Source: Iris pallida (lineage: Eukaryota; Streptophyta; Magnoliopsida; Asparagales; Iridaceae). From it: a DNA stretch of 64,000 nucleotides. A program made the translations under genes and the position numbers. This document shows, piece after piece, positions 36,956 through 46,665 of this stretch; positions within the stretch are counted from its first letter, which is position 1, and every line of letters starts with the position of its first letter. The notes under the pieces were generated by a model. It had not been told where the DNA came from and searched no databases. It saw only the letters and a program-made list of their open reading frames with translations. The stretch covers positions 1,878,240 through 1,942,239 of the forward strand of contig JANAVB010009599.1 in assembly GCA_029216955.1 (NCBI GenBank), given 5' to 3'.

Positions 36956-37362
36956 ATTTCATATCCAACTGTAGATAGGTGCATGATATGGTTCCCTACA
37001 TAAACTAGCCATACTGGTGTTGTGTATGCTTAAACAGTTGACATAAAGTCAGAAATGGTGAGAAAAATATCTCAAGCAAAATCAGTGCTAAAGATAATAA
37101 GTAAACATAACCATAACCATATTGTACAATAGACAAAATTAGGTGTTCGGCGTGGTCGAGCAATTTCGGAAATCTGAAGTGACCTACTAGCCTACTATCA
37201 TAAGATCTCAAAAGTTTGATAAAGGACATGAATTCAGATAGGAAGTAACATTGAAACAGGATCATGTATGGAAAAGAGCGTGGACTCGAGCACAGATATC
37301 GAGAGCAATAGAACATGTGGGTTTGGGTGGGGGTTTCTTGCTTTCAAAAAGTATCCAATCAA

Positions 37363-37493
37363 CCACCGAGGGGGTGGTCCAGTGGTAGAACTAGTAAGGG
37401 AGTGGAGTGGATGTGGGTTCGAATTTCAACCTGGACGATAGTGCCCGAATCACAGAACAGAGATGGTATTTGCCAGAATCGCAAACAAAAAAA
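37363..37493 (+). mobile_element. tRNA-derived SINE with target-site duplication
   Basis: Box A TGGTCCAGTGG (37375-37385) and box B-like GGTTCGAATTT (37416-37426) mark a tRNA-related head. The body is 131 bp and ends in an A-rich tail (GCAAACAAAAAAA). The 8 bp CCAATCAA flanks both sides (37355-37362 and 37494-37501). It lies inside the CACTA element. Confidence 0.8.
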
Positions 37494-38389
37494 CCAATCA
37501 ATTGTGTATGTTTTTGTTGCACATGTTAGTGCATAGCCACCTTTTTAATCAAGGGAAAGATATACAATCATTTTTCTAATTGAAGCTAGGGAGAAGAAAT
37601 GTCCTTCAGAATTTCAAGAAACTTTAAGCCGGATGATATTAAAACATCTAAACTAAGTCGCGGACACCATCATTATACCTGAAAAACTTCCCCTAGAACT
37701 TTCAGAGCTACAGCTCGAGCCTTGAGTTCCTCTTTCTTGACATTGTTTACTTGCAATACCTATATAAAACAATGTTACGACCATTAAAAACCATGTTTTA
37801 CAGTGAAATAACATAATAATATAGTTTTACTGAATGGAGAAGCATGACTAGAAATGGTCCAAGCGAAATAGACCAGTTTTTCCGAATAGACAAGTTATTC
37901 TAAATTAAAGGAACTGGGATAGTGCAGGTGCTTTCATGGGTATGCAGGTCAATGAGCACAACAGTGGTACTGATTGTATGTCAAAGTATGTTGTTGCACT
38001 TAAACAACAATCTACACTTAGCCATAATACATCTAATAATACCGAATTAAACAACCACCTCTATTTTGCCAAAAATCGTCAACAATTCATCAAGAAACAC
38101 CAAAATGGACTAAACAATCACCTTGTTCTTCTCGATCCTCTTGACCGATTGTGCCCGAGTAGCTTCCCGATTGAGAACCAACTCTCGAAGTCCTTGGCAT
38201 ACCAAAGTTCGTCATTTTCCTGCTTGCCATGTTCGGCCTAAGGAAATGTTTCAATTCAAATACTAAAGTTTCTAAGAATATAAGCATTTCTTTGGGGAAA
38301 AAAACAAATGAATGGAAGCACAAAAAAAGTTCTAAACATGAAATTAAAGATGCAAATAATAGGGTTAGGGCTAGGGTTTTTGCCTTCGC

Positions 38390-38548
38390 CGCCACCGCCG
38401 CTGCGGAGGGCCGAGGAGGACTGCATACCAAAGTTCGTCATTCTCCTTGTCCACTCCCTCCTCTTTTTCCTCCTTCTTAAAAATCCCAAAAAAATAGGGT
38501 TAGGGTTTTCGCCGCCGCCGCCGCCGCGGAGGGCCGAGGAGGACTGCA
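38390..38548 (+). repeat. Short duplicated segment around GCCGAGGAGGACTGCAT
   Basis: CGGAGGGCCGAGGAGGACTG occurs at about 38404 and 38528, each preceded by TAGGGTTAGGG-TTTTC/TGCC and GCCGCC repeats. The text CATACCAAAGTTCGTCATT is also shared between 38199 and 38424. This points to local duplication during fragment capture. Confidence 0.6.
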
Positions 38549-38697
38549 TGGGGTGGCTCGATGCGCAGCTGCCACGCTCAGTGGTGTACATCTCGGTGGG
38601 GAGTGTGGCGGTGCTGGGCCGCGAGGAGATGGTGCACGGGCTGCGGGTGGTCCGGGAGGACTGCCGGCGGCTGCTGCCGGAAGGGTTTGAGGAGGGG
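38548..38697 (+). pseudogene. UDP-glycosyltransferase (UGT) fragment captured by the CACTA
   Basis: The GC-rich 50-codon stretch encodes GWLDAQLPRSVVYISVGSVA, then VLGREEMVHGLR, then VVREDCRRLLPEGFEEG. This is the C-terminal domain of plant family-1 UGTs just before the PSPG box (WLD-Q-P-SVVY-S-GS, E-M-GLR, PEGF). Compared with the family, the stretch between GLR and VVRED (about 10 residues, normally ending in PFLW) is deleted. The PSPG box itself is absent. The enzyme family transfers sugar from UDP-sugar to small molecules. The composition differs sharply from the A/T-rich surroundings, as expected for transduced DNA. Confidence 0.8.
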
Positions 38698-38735
38698 TGA
38701 GGGAAACAGGAGAGGAGGAGATGAGAAGGAAAATG

Positions 38736-38742
38736 TGTGTGT

Positions 38743-38773
<31 letters not shown>

Positions 38774-38784
38774 GGGGGGGGGGG
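38736..38784 (+). repeat. (GT)n followed by a 28-base G run
   Basis: A GT tract passes into 28 consecutive G (38757-38784). The length may be affected by sequencing or assembly. Confidence 0.85.
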
Positions 38785-38967
38785 AAGAAGGGACGAGGGT
38801 TTTGATTTGGGGATCGGGTTTGAGCGGGGGTTTGAGCGGGCATTTTAATTTTTTTTAGGTTTTTTCTAAGGGCACCACCCTTTTTGCTAGGGGCTAGTCC
38901 AAAATAGTTCAAGTTTATTACAAGTTTGTCATCAAAAAAATTTGCTAGGGACTAGTCCAAGCACACC

Positions 38968-38975
38968 TATAAATA
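38968..38975 (+). promoter_or_regulatory. TATA box of the MULE left gene
   Basis: TATAAATA in the context CACACCTATAAATACC about 110 bp inside the left end. It is followed by a CT-rich leader (TCTCTCTCCTTC) before the ATG at 39246. Confidence 0.6.
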
Positions 38976-39391
38976 CCAATTTTTATTTTCTCTCTCCTTC
39001 TTCTCTTTTCTTTTCTCCCTCAACTATTTTCTTCTCTCCTTCTCTTCTCTTAGGTCAAAGAATTAAAACCCTAATTCTTTTCTTTTCTTCCTACATTTTT
39101 TGCAAATTGTTCTCTCCCTCAACTCTAGGTCATTGACTTCTCCAAATTTTTGGTAAGTCATCGAACAATAATATGTTTCATGTTTTAAACAAGAATTTCA
39201 CATATAAAAGTTGAATTATGTGTTAAATATAGAAAAATATTGAACATGGATCAACCGGAATCATCAAACGTTCCCGTCACGTCCGAAGAACACGTTCCCG
39301 CAACGTCCGAAGACAACTTTGATGCATCGGAAGCTCTCTTGGTAACTACATTTGAACTTGTCATCGGATTTAAAATCGTGCTGTGACACAG

Positions 39392-39490
39392 AGGACTGCC
39401 AACACTCTGGCAGTCCAGATCATAGACTAGGAGTACCAGAGTGGTGGCAGTCCTTCACAGAAGAAGGACTGCCAGGACCCTGGCAGTCCT
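39392..39490. repeat. Hairpin-unit cluster in intron 1 of the MULE transposase gene (3 units)
   Basis: Three copies of the unit AGGACTGCC-N8-GGCAGTCCT (one with GGAGTACCA) lie in the 349 bp intron between exons 1 and 2. Confidence 0.85.
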
Positions 39491-41710
39491 AGTCTATGAT
39501 ACTAGAATGCAGAGTTTTAGTCAGTAAAGGTGTTTGTAATTTATGAACACCAATTGCTGTACAAAAGACGGTCTTGCTATTAACACAATTTGCTATTTAT
39601 GGACACCAATCTTATGCACGGGCCTAATCTATGAAACCTATTTGCTTTAGGATTTTGTCTAATTGTACTAACCTTTAAATTTTATTTTAGGACTTGAGAT
39701 CTTCCGATTTTGCGGTGCCGGCTCCAATTGCAGTCAATGTAGCCCATTTATTTTGGACCAATCTATGTTTTGAATCAAGCGAGGGTACGGTACATTGGTG
39801 TCGAGAAGTCGGACGGGGAAAATAACATTGTTCTAGTGATATCCAGATCGGCCCGAAATCGACTGGGACGACAAACTGTGGTGGTAGGCTGTGAAAGAGG
39901 TGGTGTGGTCAGAACGCTCAAGAAAAACACAGTTATCCAAAGTAAAGTTCCAAGAAGAAATGTTGGAACGAGAAAATGTGGTTGTCCATTCACGATACAT
40001 ATTAGAAACGAAGAAGAAGGGAAATGGACAGTAGAAGTGAAGAATGGAACCCACAACCATGAGATTGCCGAGACACTATTGGGTCATCCGTATGTCGGAC
40101 GGTTGAACAATACGGAGAAGAAGATAGTCGAAGACTTGTCCACCTCCGGAGTTGCACCGAGACAAATATATTCCGTCATACGACATGAAGATGAGAAGAA
40201 CATGTCTACAATAAAGTCAATATACAACGCCCTAGCTTCTTCAAACGCTGTCCGGACGAAATCAAGAATGTCGATGCAAGAAGTGCTCAAGTTGCTTGCC
40301 GATAATCATTATGTTGAGTTCCATAGAAGACATCCCCAGAGTAATGAAATATTATCAATCTTTTGGGCTCATCCTGATTGCACAAATTTGGCCAGGTCTT
40401 TTGCCGACGTGTTAGTCCTTGATTGCACGTACAAGACAAATAAGTTCAAGATGCCTCTCTTTCATGTTGTCGGGTTCACCTCTACTTGGAAAATATTTCC
40501 AGTGATATTTTGCTTCATGAAGAGTGAGAAACTTGAAGACTACACATGGGCGTTGGAGAAACTGAAAACACTTTACACTGGTCATACAGAGCCGTCAGTA
40601 TTTGTTACCAACAGAGAGTATGCCCTCATTAATGCTATTCTCTTTGTTTTTCCTCAAGAGGATACATTGCTATGCACTTGGCATGTCAATCGTAATATTC
40701 AAGCCAATGTAAGTTGAAGTTTCAGAAGGAGGATGGTAAAATCGACATGCAAATTTTTGACGAATTCTACAATGATTGGAATTGTGTGTGGCGAGCATCT
40801 ACGATTGCCAGTTACGATGCCGCATGGTACTTGTTCAAGCAAAAGTGGGAGGCGAGGGAGCCGACATGCATTTCTTACATCAAAGATACATGGCTTGAAC
40901 CGCACAAAGAACAATTCGTCTTAGCATGGTCGAATGTGGTGAAGCATTACGGCAGTCGAAGGAGCACACTCTTTATTGAAGAGGCAACTAAAATCATCTC
41001 TCGACAACTTCGTCTATGTTTGGCAAGCTATACATTTATCAGTAGACCAGACGGTGAATAAAATTAAGGCATCATTTGAGATGAGTTTGAATATAGTCAA
41101 GCATGAGCATAAAAGGAAGTACTCTTCGATGCTTTAATGCGCGTGGTATCTCACAAGTTGTTGGCCTTAATAGCTGATGAGATTGAAAGGTCAAAGTTTG
41201 TCGGGCTTGATCCCGAGGTTTGCGGGTGTGTATATCGACATACACTGGGCCTCCCTTGTGCACATCAGATTAATGAATATCGCCGTGAATCCATTCATAT
41301 TCCAGTAGATGCTGTCGATCAACGTTGGAGGCAGTTGTCTATGATGCCCCTGGTGAAGACGGACGATGATTTCTTCTCTTTGTCACAAGTAAAACTTCTC
41401 CACGCAAGGTGGTGTGCCTCAGTTGGAGTGGAACGGATGTCCATTGAGCTTAAAATCTAAGAAATTGCATGTCCGGTGACTACTAGAATGCATGAGCCGT
41501 CCGTTGTTTCCAATCCTAAAGGCAGACCTCAAACAAGATTGACTAGTTCACAGAAGAGAAGGTTGGAGTCGACTAAGAGAGATCTATCGTCCTTTGAGCA
41601 TGTTGAACGAAGCTTACAGCAATCTTCGCCTGCACGGAAGGGCAAGCTTGTCGTTCGCCGAAAAATAGAGAAAATGGACCTCCCAAGAAAAGATACAGCT
41701 GCAAGCGAGT

Positions 41711-42328
41711 TTGTATATTGACAAATTTCAACCTGCGCTTCGAAGTTACATTTGGTCTATTGTCGATGTCCCCGGTGATGGCCATTGTGGATTTTATGTC
41801 CTTGCAATGCATCTTGGTTATGAGGACAAAGACGGATGGAGACGGGTGAGGCAGGAGCTGTACGAGGAGTTAGAGACTCATCTTCCATTCTACTCCCGCA
41901 TCCTAAGCGAAGAAAACGGTTGCAAGTTTGTTATAAGTATCCCTTGCACCGACAGTGTTACCGGGACAGACCACTACATGTCAGTCCCGTCTGCCGGCTA
42001 TTTATTTGCTAATAGGTACATGATACATGTTGTACTTTTCTCGCCGGATATTAACAATACATTCTTTCCGATGTGCGCTCCTCCGACGGACCACGGAGTG
42101 TCTAACATATGTACTATAGGTCTGATCGGGGATCACTTCGTTGTACTAAAGATGATCACTCATTCTCCGATTCCTCCACCTTCAACAGTTTGGTACAAAA
42201 GAGCACCGGTCGAAGCCATCGCTTGGACCACACCTTTCGTTGAGCAGATCAACCATTGTAAGAGGTTGTTGAAGATTGAGGAGCCAAGAGACTTACCTGC
42301 TGACCACTACGACGTCGAAATCGACTAA
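41711..42328 (+). pseudogene. OTU cysteine protease domain of the MULE transposase gene
   Basis: The 205-codon stretch holds the OTU signature VDVPGDGHCGFYVLA (Asp23, Cys26 counted from the ATG at 41711), DKDGWRRVRQELYEEL, and a C-terminal catalytic His in GDHFVVLKM (His142). The catalytic Asp, Cys and His are all preserved and the stretch has no internal stop. OTU proteases cleave ubiquitin or related conjugates. Fusion of OTU domains to plant MULE/FAR1-type transposases is known, but their role in transposition is unclear. The ATG lies beside a frameshift, so it is probably not a genuine start. Confidence 0.85.
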
Positions 42329-42445
42329 GTATAGATATATTTACAGTCTGACATTTTGTATATGGAGGACCACTTTTGTATACAGTGAAATATGAAGTCC
42401 AGTAATATATATAGAGTAATTTTGAGTTATATGTGTTTGATTTTT

Positions 42446-42600
42446 CCTACCTGTATTATATGTGCCTACCTGTGTTATATGTGCCTACCTGTGTACTATA
42501 TGTGCCTACCTGTGTTATATGTGTTTACCTGTGCCTACCTGTGTTATATGTGCCTATCCTACCTGTGTTATATGTACCTACCTGTGTCTTATCTGTGTCA
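42446..42600 (+). repeat. Minisatellite with 19 bp unit downstream of the OTU gene
   Basis: About seven copies of CCTACCTGTGTTATATGTG, some shortened or with a one-base variant, lie directly after the stop codon region. Confidence 0.85.
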
Positions 42601-42635
42601 TTCAGTTTGAGAAACTGTCACAGAATATCAGTATC

Positions 42636-43221
42636 AGGACTGCCGCACCCATGGCAGTCCTACACTGAAGTAGGACTACCAGGGTCATGGCAGTCCTAAT
42701 TAAAACTTGCTGTAACAGCAAGTTTTAGTTAGGACTGCCAGGACCCTGGCAGTCCTACTTCAGTGTAGGACTGCCATGGGTGTGGCAGTCCTAACTATGA
42801 ATCTCTGTTTGAATTTTTTATTATGTGAATCATCACAACAGAGTTTCATAGTTAGGACTGCCACACCCATGGCAGTCCTAACTATGAAACTCTGTTGTGA
42901 ATTTATGATTGTGTGAATCATCACAACAGAGTTAAGAAGTTAGGACTGTCAGGACCCTGGCAGTCCTACTTCAATGTAGGACTGCCATGGGTGTGGCAGT
43001 CCTAACTTCTTAACTCTGTTTGAATTTTTCATTGTGTGAATCATCACAACAGAGTTTCATAATTAGGACTGCCACACCCATGGCAGTCCTACACTGAAGT
43101 AGGACTGCCAGGGTCCTGGCAGTCCTAACTAAAACTTGCTGAAATAGCAAGTTTTAGTTAGGACTGCCAGGACCCTGGCAGTCCTACTTCAGTGTAGGAC
43201 TGCCATGGGTGTGGCAGTCCT
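42636..43221. repeat. Central palindrome array of the MULE (11 hairpin units)
   Basis: Eleven units of AGGACTGCC-N8-GGCAGTCCT occur between the 3' ends of the two convergent genes. Two alternating loop types (CAGGACCCTGG or complement; CACACCCATGG or complement) are arranged as larger inverted repeats. Blocks linked by ACACTGAAGT and its complement ACTTCAGTGT mirror each other around AACTTGCT-N5-AGCAAGTT at about 42709 and 43140. The block is repeated in tandem with a period of about 430 bp, separated by GAATCATCACAACAGAGTT phrases. Confidence 0.9.
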
Positions 43222-43567
43222 AACTATGAAACTCTGTTGTGAATTTTTGATTGTGTGAATCATCACAACAGAGTTAAGAAGTTAAGATACATCACAAAAA
43301 AATAATATATCACAAGTCATGATACAGATACTCTGTACATTAAGATTCATCACAAAAACTTTTCACAACATAAGATTCATCACAAAAACTCAATAATCCA
43401 ACTACAATAAAATCATCACAACTACAATAATTCATCACAACAGCTTAGTCCCGAACATTCCACATCCAAATTAAGTTTCAAACAAGCAAAATATCCACAA
43501 TAATCCATCAAATGTACGTAACTATTCCACATCCAAAGTTTGAAACATGAAAAATATCGAAATCCAT
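43222..43567 (-). other. 3' flank of the PMD gene with TTCATCACAA repeats
   Basis: The plus strand repeats AAGATTCATCACAAAAACT and similar phrases (43310-43440). No coding. It is probably the 3' UTR or spacer of the minus-strand gene. Confidence 0.5.
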
Positions 43568-46195
43568 CTACATATCATGTCGGGCCTTTGAACGAGACTC
43601 CCTATTGTTCATGAAGGGGAAGTCGACCACGTCGTCGATGCGATCAAGCTCGTTGGCGACCGCGACACAAGTCTCACTTTGGCAACCTCTCCGGAGTGTC
43701 TGCGCCAATTCCTTCACCCTTTGAGACTGAAAATGAAAGTATAAATGAATTAAGTCTACAAACATGGAAATCTCAGTCTTATTACAAATACGGAACTCAC
43801 CATTCTCACCAACCCAGCATACAAGGCATTTTTGGAAGGAATAACTCCAACTGCTCCGACGGCCACGGGACCCGGGTTGGTAGGGTTCAACAACCTAGGA
43901 TGTCCGACCCCCAGGAAGTACTGCATGTAGTCCTCGCTGCAGTCGGCCATCTCGGTGACCGGTTGTCTTTCAGATTCCCGAAGTACATGTCGTTGCCACT
44001 CCGAGAAAAAGTCGATCACCCAGTCGAATTCTGCCAGTTTGTAACTTAAAGGTTTGGTTCCGCGCGGAGGCTCTAACAGCCGTAGTGTGTGCTTCAGCAC
44101 AGTTTGCACGAAGCCAAACTAACGAAGTACACGATCGGGCATGTACGGCTCCGTGATTTCATAGCATGTGATCATGCCATGAAATAAAGAAACTGGTTGG
44201 ACATCCCGATTCAGCTCACGTAAATCCCGATATGGATTCCAAAAAATCTGTAGGAAGACAGTTAACAACAAAACAAATCAACATGAAAAAGTTAGTCAAA
44301 AATTAGTACCTCTTCTGGCACCAAACTGTCTAATACTTCACGAATGGAAGCCAGTGTTTGCCAATTTTTGGTTTCTAGCTGGGATGGCCTCCATCGACAC
44401 ACTCTGGGAAGGTGTTCAAGATACTCTGGGTTTTCGTCAGCCCGTCTAAGCATAGGAAAGTGCTCGTATATCCATGTCTATTCAATTTATAAATGAATAG
44501 TAAAAATTAAAACAACAAATTTAAGTATACAAGATTAAATTGTTAGAAGTTTTCTTACATGTAGCAGAGTCTGACAGTCGGCCATAATCTTATTCCCGAC
44601 ACGGGATGCGATGCCGAGCTCGCGATAAAGATTGCAGGATACCGCTTCCCCAGGATATATCGATGAAGTCATCCACTTCCGATAAGTTTAGCATGTACCG
44701 AGCATGTATCGACGTTCCGGACTTGTCCGGAATGTTGACCGTTCCTAGGATGAACAACATATACGCACGAGCCACCGCATCGACCGTATCATCGTCATCG
44801 TCATCCACCTCCATATCCATGAACTGGTCCACCAGAAATGATAGAGGAATTCCGTACGACTTCTTGAAGCCTGGTAGAGTTGTAAAACTCGTAGCCGGAA
44901 CTCCAAGGTGAGTTGAGACGAACTTGACGATCTTCTCGTACCATTTCACGGATTTCTCATTCGTATAATGTTCTTTGGTCATTACACGCCCGGTCACTGG
45001 CAGCTCCAATATCTGGTAGACGTCGTCAAGTGTAATGGTCATCTCCCTTGCTGGGAGATGAAATGTGTTGGTCTCCGGGTGCCATCTCTCCACGAAGGCG
45101 GATATGAGGGCACTATCCATTGTTCGGTAGGCATTTTGTGCCAAATTGTGCAAGCCGCTCGGTATGATTTTGCTCTGGACGGCCTCCGATAAGCTTGCAA
45201 ACTGCCAGGACACGGTTTTCTTCTCGTGACTCACAGCCCGAAGGATACGATATGTCCTCTATATATCGAAAAACAAAAACCATATCAATTATGAAATACA
45301 TATATATAATACTAAACTGGTAGCTTACAAACGTCATGTACATACCGGGTTCTTCCATATTTCATACGCAATGTGGTTCTCAAAAGAAACCAACATTGAG
45401 CAACCGGGCGGACGGACAGGCGGCTCAGAAAGACCGGCCTCCTCAGAAGGACCGACCTCCTCAGAAGGACCGACCTCCTCAAATGGAGCAGAACCGTCTT
45501 GACGTGATAGGAGTCGGGCAATTGGCACGTCGTCGTCGTCGGAAGGAGGCGTAGGAGTAGGAGCTCATTGCTTCGACCGAGCTTGACGTGCCGGTGGCGA
45601 TGTCCGAGACTGAGCTTCGAGCGCCAGTTCGGTAATTGTTATCGGACGCTCGAGAGAATGTTCCGTACGTTCCTTCCGCTTTGACGCGGTGGGCCGTATT
45701 CTTTTTTTAGCGGCCGGTGGACTGCATGACAATATACACTTATTAAGTAATAGAAACAACATGCACTTAACCAACTCCCATATGTCATAACATTAGGACT
45801 GCCAGGCGTATGGCAGTCCAAATGAAAATTAGGACTGCCACAGTCCTGGCAGTCCTCTTGTGAGCAGTCCTCTTTCACAAGAGGACTGCCAGGGTTGTGG
45901 CAGTCCTAATTCTCATTAGGACTGCCACATGCCTGGCAGTCCAACTGTCGTGAACCCGAACTCCCACAACGACATCCTACTTTGTCGTATTTTAGGGTTA
46001 GGGTTTCAACATAAATTTCGGGTTTCTTGTGTTCGAAAATTAGGGAGGAGAACGTGCAAGAGATTATAAACCTATTTTACCAAATATTTTTCAAGAATTA
46101 AAAAAATTCTAGGGTTTCGAATATAATGTAAAAAAATTACGAAGAAATTAGGGAAGAACGTACCTGGATTCCGGTTGCTTTGACTTGCGTGTCAT
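43568..46195 (-). pseudogene. Plant mobile domain (PMD) gene of the MULE, six exons, three lesions
   Basis: Exons on the minus strand are 46195-46164 (MTRKSKQPES), 45721-45346, 45258-44559, 44477-44310, 44247-43801 and 43726-43568, all with GT-AG junctions in matching phase. The PMD signature is clear: ALISAFVERWHPETNTFHLP, EMTITLDDVYQILELPVTG, then RYMLNLSEVDDF and TWIYEHFPMLRR. An acidic Pro-rich N-terminal region has three SEE(V/A)GP-like repeats. Lesions: TGA at 45565-45567, a frameshift near 44635 and TAG at 44119-44121. PMD proteins include MAIN/MAIL1, which bind the phosphatase PP7L and silence TEs. PMDs are also found inside plant TEs, as here. Confidence 0.88.
45795..45942. repeat. 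Hairpin-unit cluster in intron 1 of the PMD gene (4 units)
   Basis: Four AGGACTGCC-N8-GGCAGTCC units plus a half unit lie within the intron 45722-46163. They mirror the placement of the left cluster in the first intron of the transposase gene. Confidence 0.85.
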
Positions 46196-46665
46196 CTCTT
46201 CGAGAATCTTCGTGGAGGGATTGAGAATCAAATTGTGATGGAGAAGAAGAAATTAGGGTTTAGGAGAGGGAGAGGGAGAGAGCTTTCTTTTTTTTCTTCT
46301 TGAGGAGAGAGAGTCAAGAATGGAAATGAGTAATTTTTTTGGTTTGGGGGGGGTTGGGCTGCCCCTAGCAATTTTTGGGTGCCCCTAGCAATTTTTCCAC
46401 ATTCATGGGCTGCCCCCAAGTAAGGGCTGCCCCCAAGCATTTTTGGTGGTGCCCATAGAAAAAACCTTTTTTTATCACCTTTTATAACGTTTGCGTGTAA
46501 CAACGTTAAATATGTGTGAACGATATATAACGCTTAACGCTATAAATCGTTATAATAGGCCAAAAATTCTTCAGAACCTTGTTGCTGAAATTTTGTAACA
46601 CTTATATACGAACCGTTGTATTAGCTTCTTTTCAAGCGTTATAACAGGGTATTTTTCTTGTAGTG

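Larger units (their letters stand above)
35290..38212 (-). pseudogene. Possible captured multi-exon gene fragments, family not recognised
   Basis: The minus strand of the CACTA interior has exon-like segments with splice sites. The first is MASRKMTNFGMPRTSRVGSQ..., ATG at about 38212, followed by a GTGATT donor near 38122. The second is VNNVKKEELKARAVALKVLG... (about 37757-37680, acceptor ATAG, donor GTATAA). The third is GIGKLLRCLCNPAYDVDDDE... ending in TGA (about 36121-36045, acceptor TTTAG). Two further coding-like stretches lie at about 35845-35740 and 35480-35300. I cannot name the family and do not claim they form one gene. Capture of host exons by CACTA elements is well known. Confidence 0.35.
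39246..42328 (+). pseudogene. FAR1/MULE transposase with SWIM finger and C-terminal OTU domain
   Basis: Exon 1 (39246-39341, 32 codons, donor GTAACT) joins exon 2 at 39691. Domains in order: a FAR1-type DNA-binding region (VISRSARNRLGR, CERGG, RKCGCPF, GTHNHEI; 39800-40080); a MULE transposase core (VLVLDCTYKTNKFKMPL, CTWHVNRNI; 40400-40700); a SWIM finger (CGCVYRHTLGLPCAH; about 41222-41266); and an OTU peptidase (41711-42328). The second catalytic Asp is replaced: VTNREYALINAI where the family has T-D-R-E. Frameshifts occur near 39815, 40709, 41060-41130 and 41718, so the reading is broken. I infer one original gene because the OTU segment follows without intron signals. Confidence 0.88.
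38858..46466. mobile_element. Mutator-like element (MULE) with two convergent genes
   Basis: The ends are inverted repeats: left GGTTTTTTCTAAGGGCACC and right (complement) GGTTTTTTCTATGGGCACC, matching for about 22 bp. Subterminal TTGCTAGGGGC-type repeats follow, two on the left and about four on the right. TTTTTTTA flanks both sides (38850-38857, 46467-46474), an 8 bp TSD compatible with Mutator (8-11 bp). The interior has a MULE transposase-OTU gene reading rightward from the left end and a PMD gene reading leftward from the right end. Short ends rather than 200 bp MuDR-like ones suggest a divergent MULE clade. Both genes carry lesions, so the copy is inactive. Confidence 0.85.

Noticed and set aside
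38308..38700. Complete 130-codon gene with UGT-like C-terminus
   Set aside because: The N-terminal part is translation of a GC repeat and spacer; only 38548-38697 has family similarity.
39246..42328. Domesticated FAR1 family transcription factor
   Set aside because: It lies between MULE ends with a TSD, has several frameshifts and a changed catalytic residue; it is a transposon gene.
42636..43221. CRISPR-like array
   Set aside because: Repeats are palindromic in plant DNA, spacers are themselves repeated, and no cas genes exist; this is a eukaryotic TE structure.
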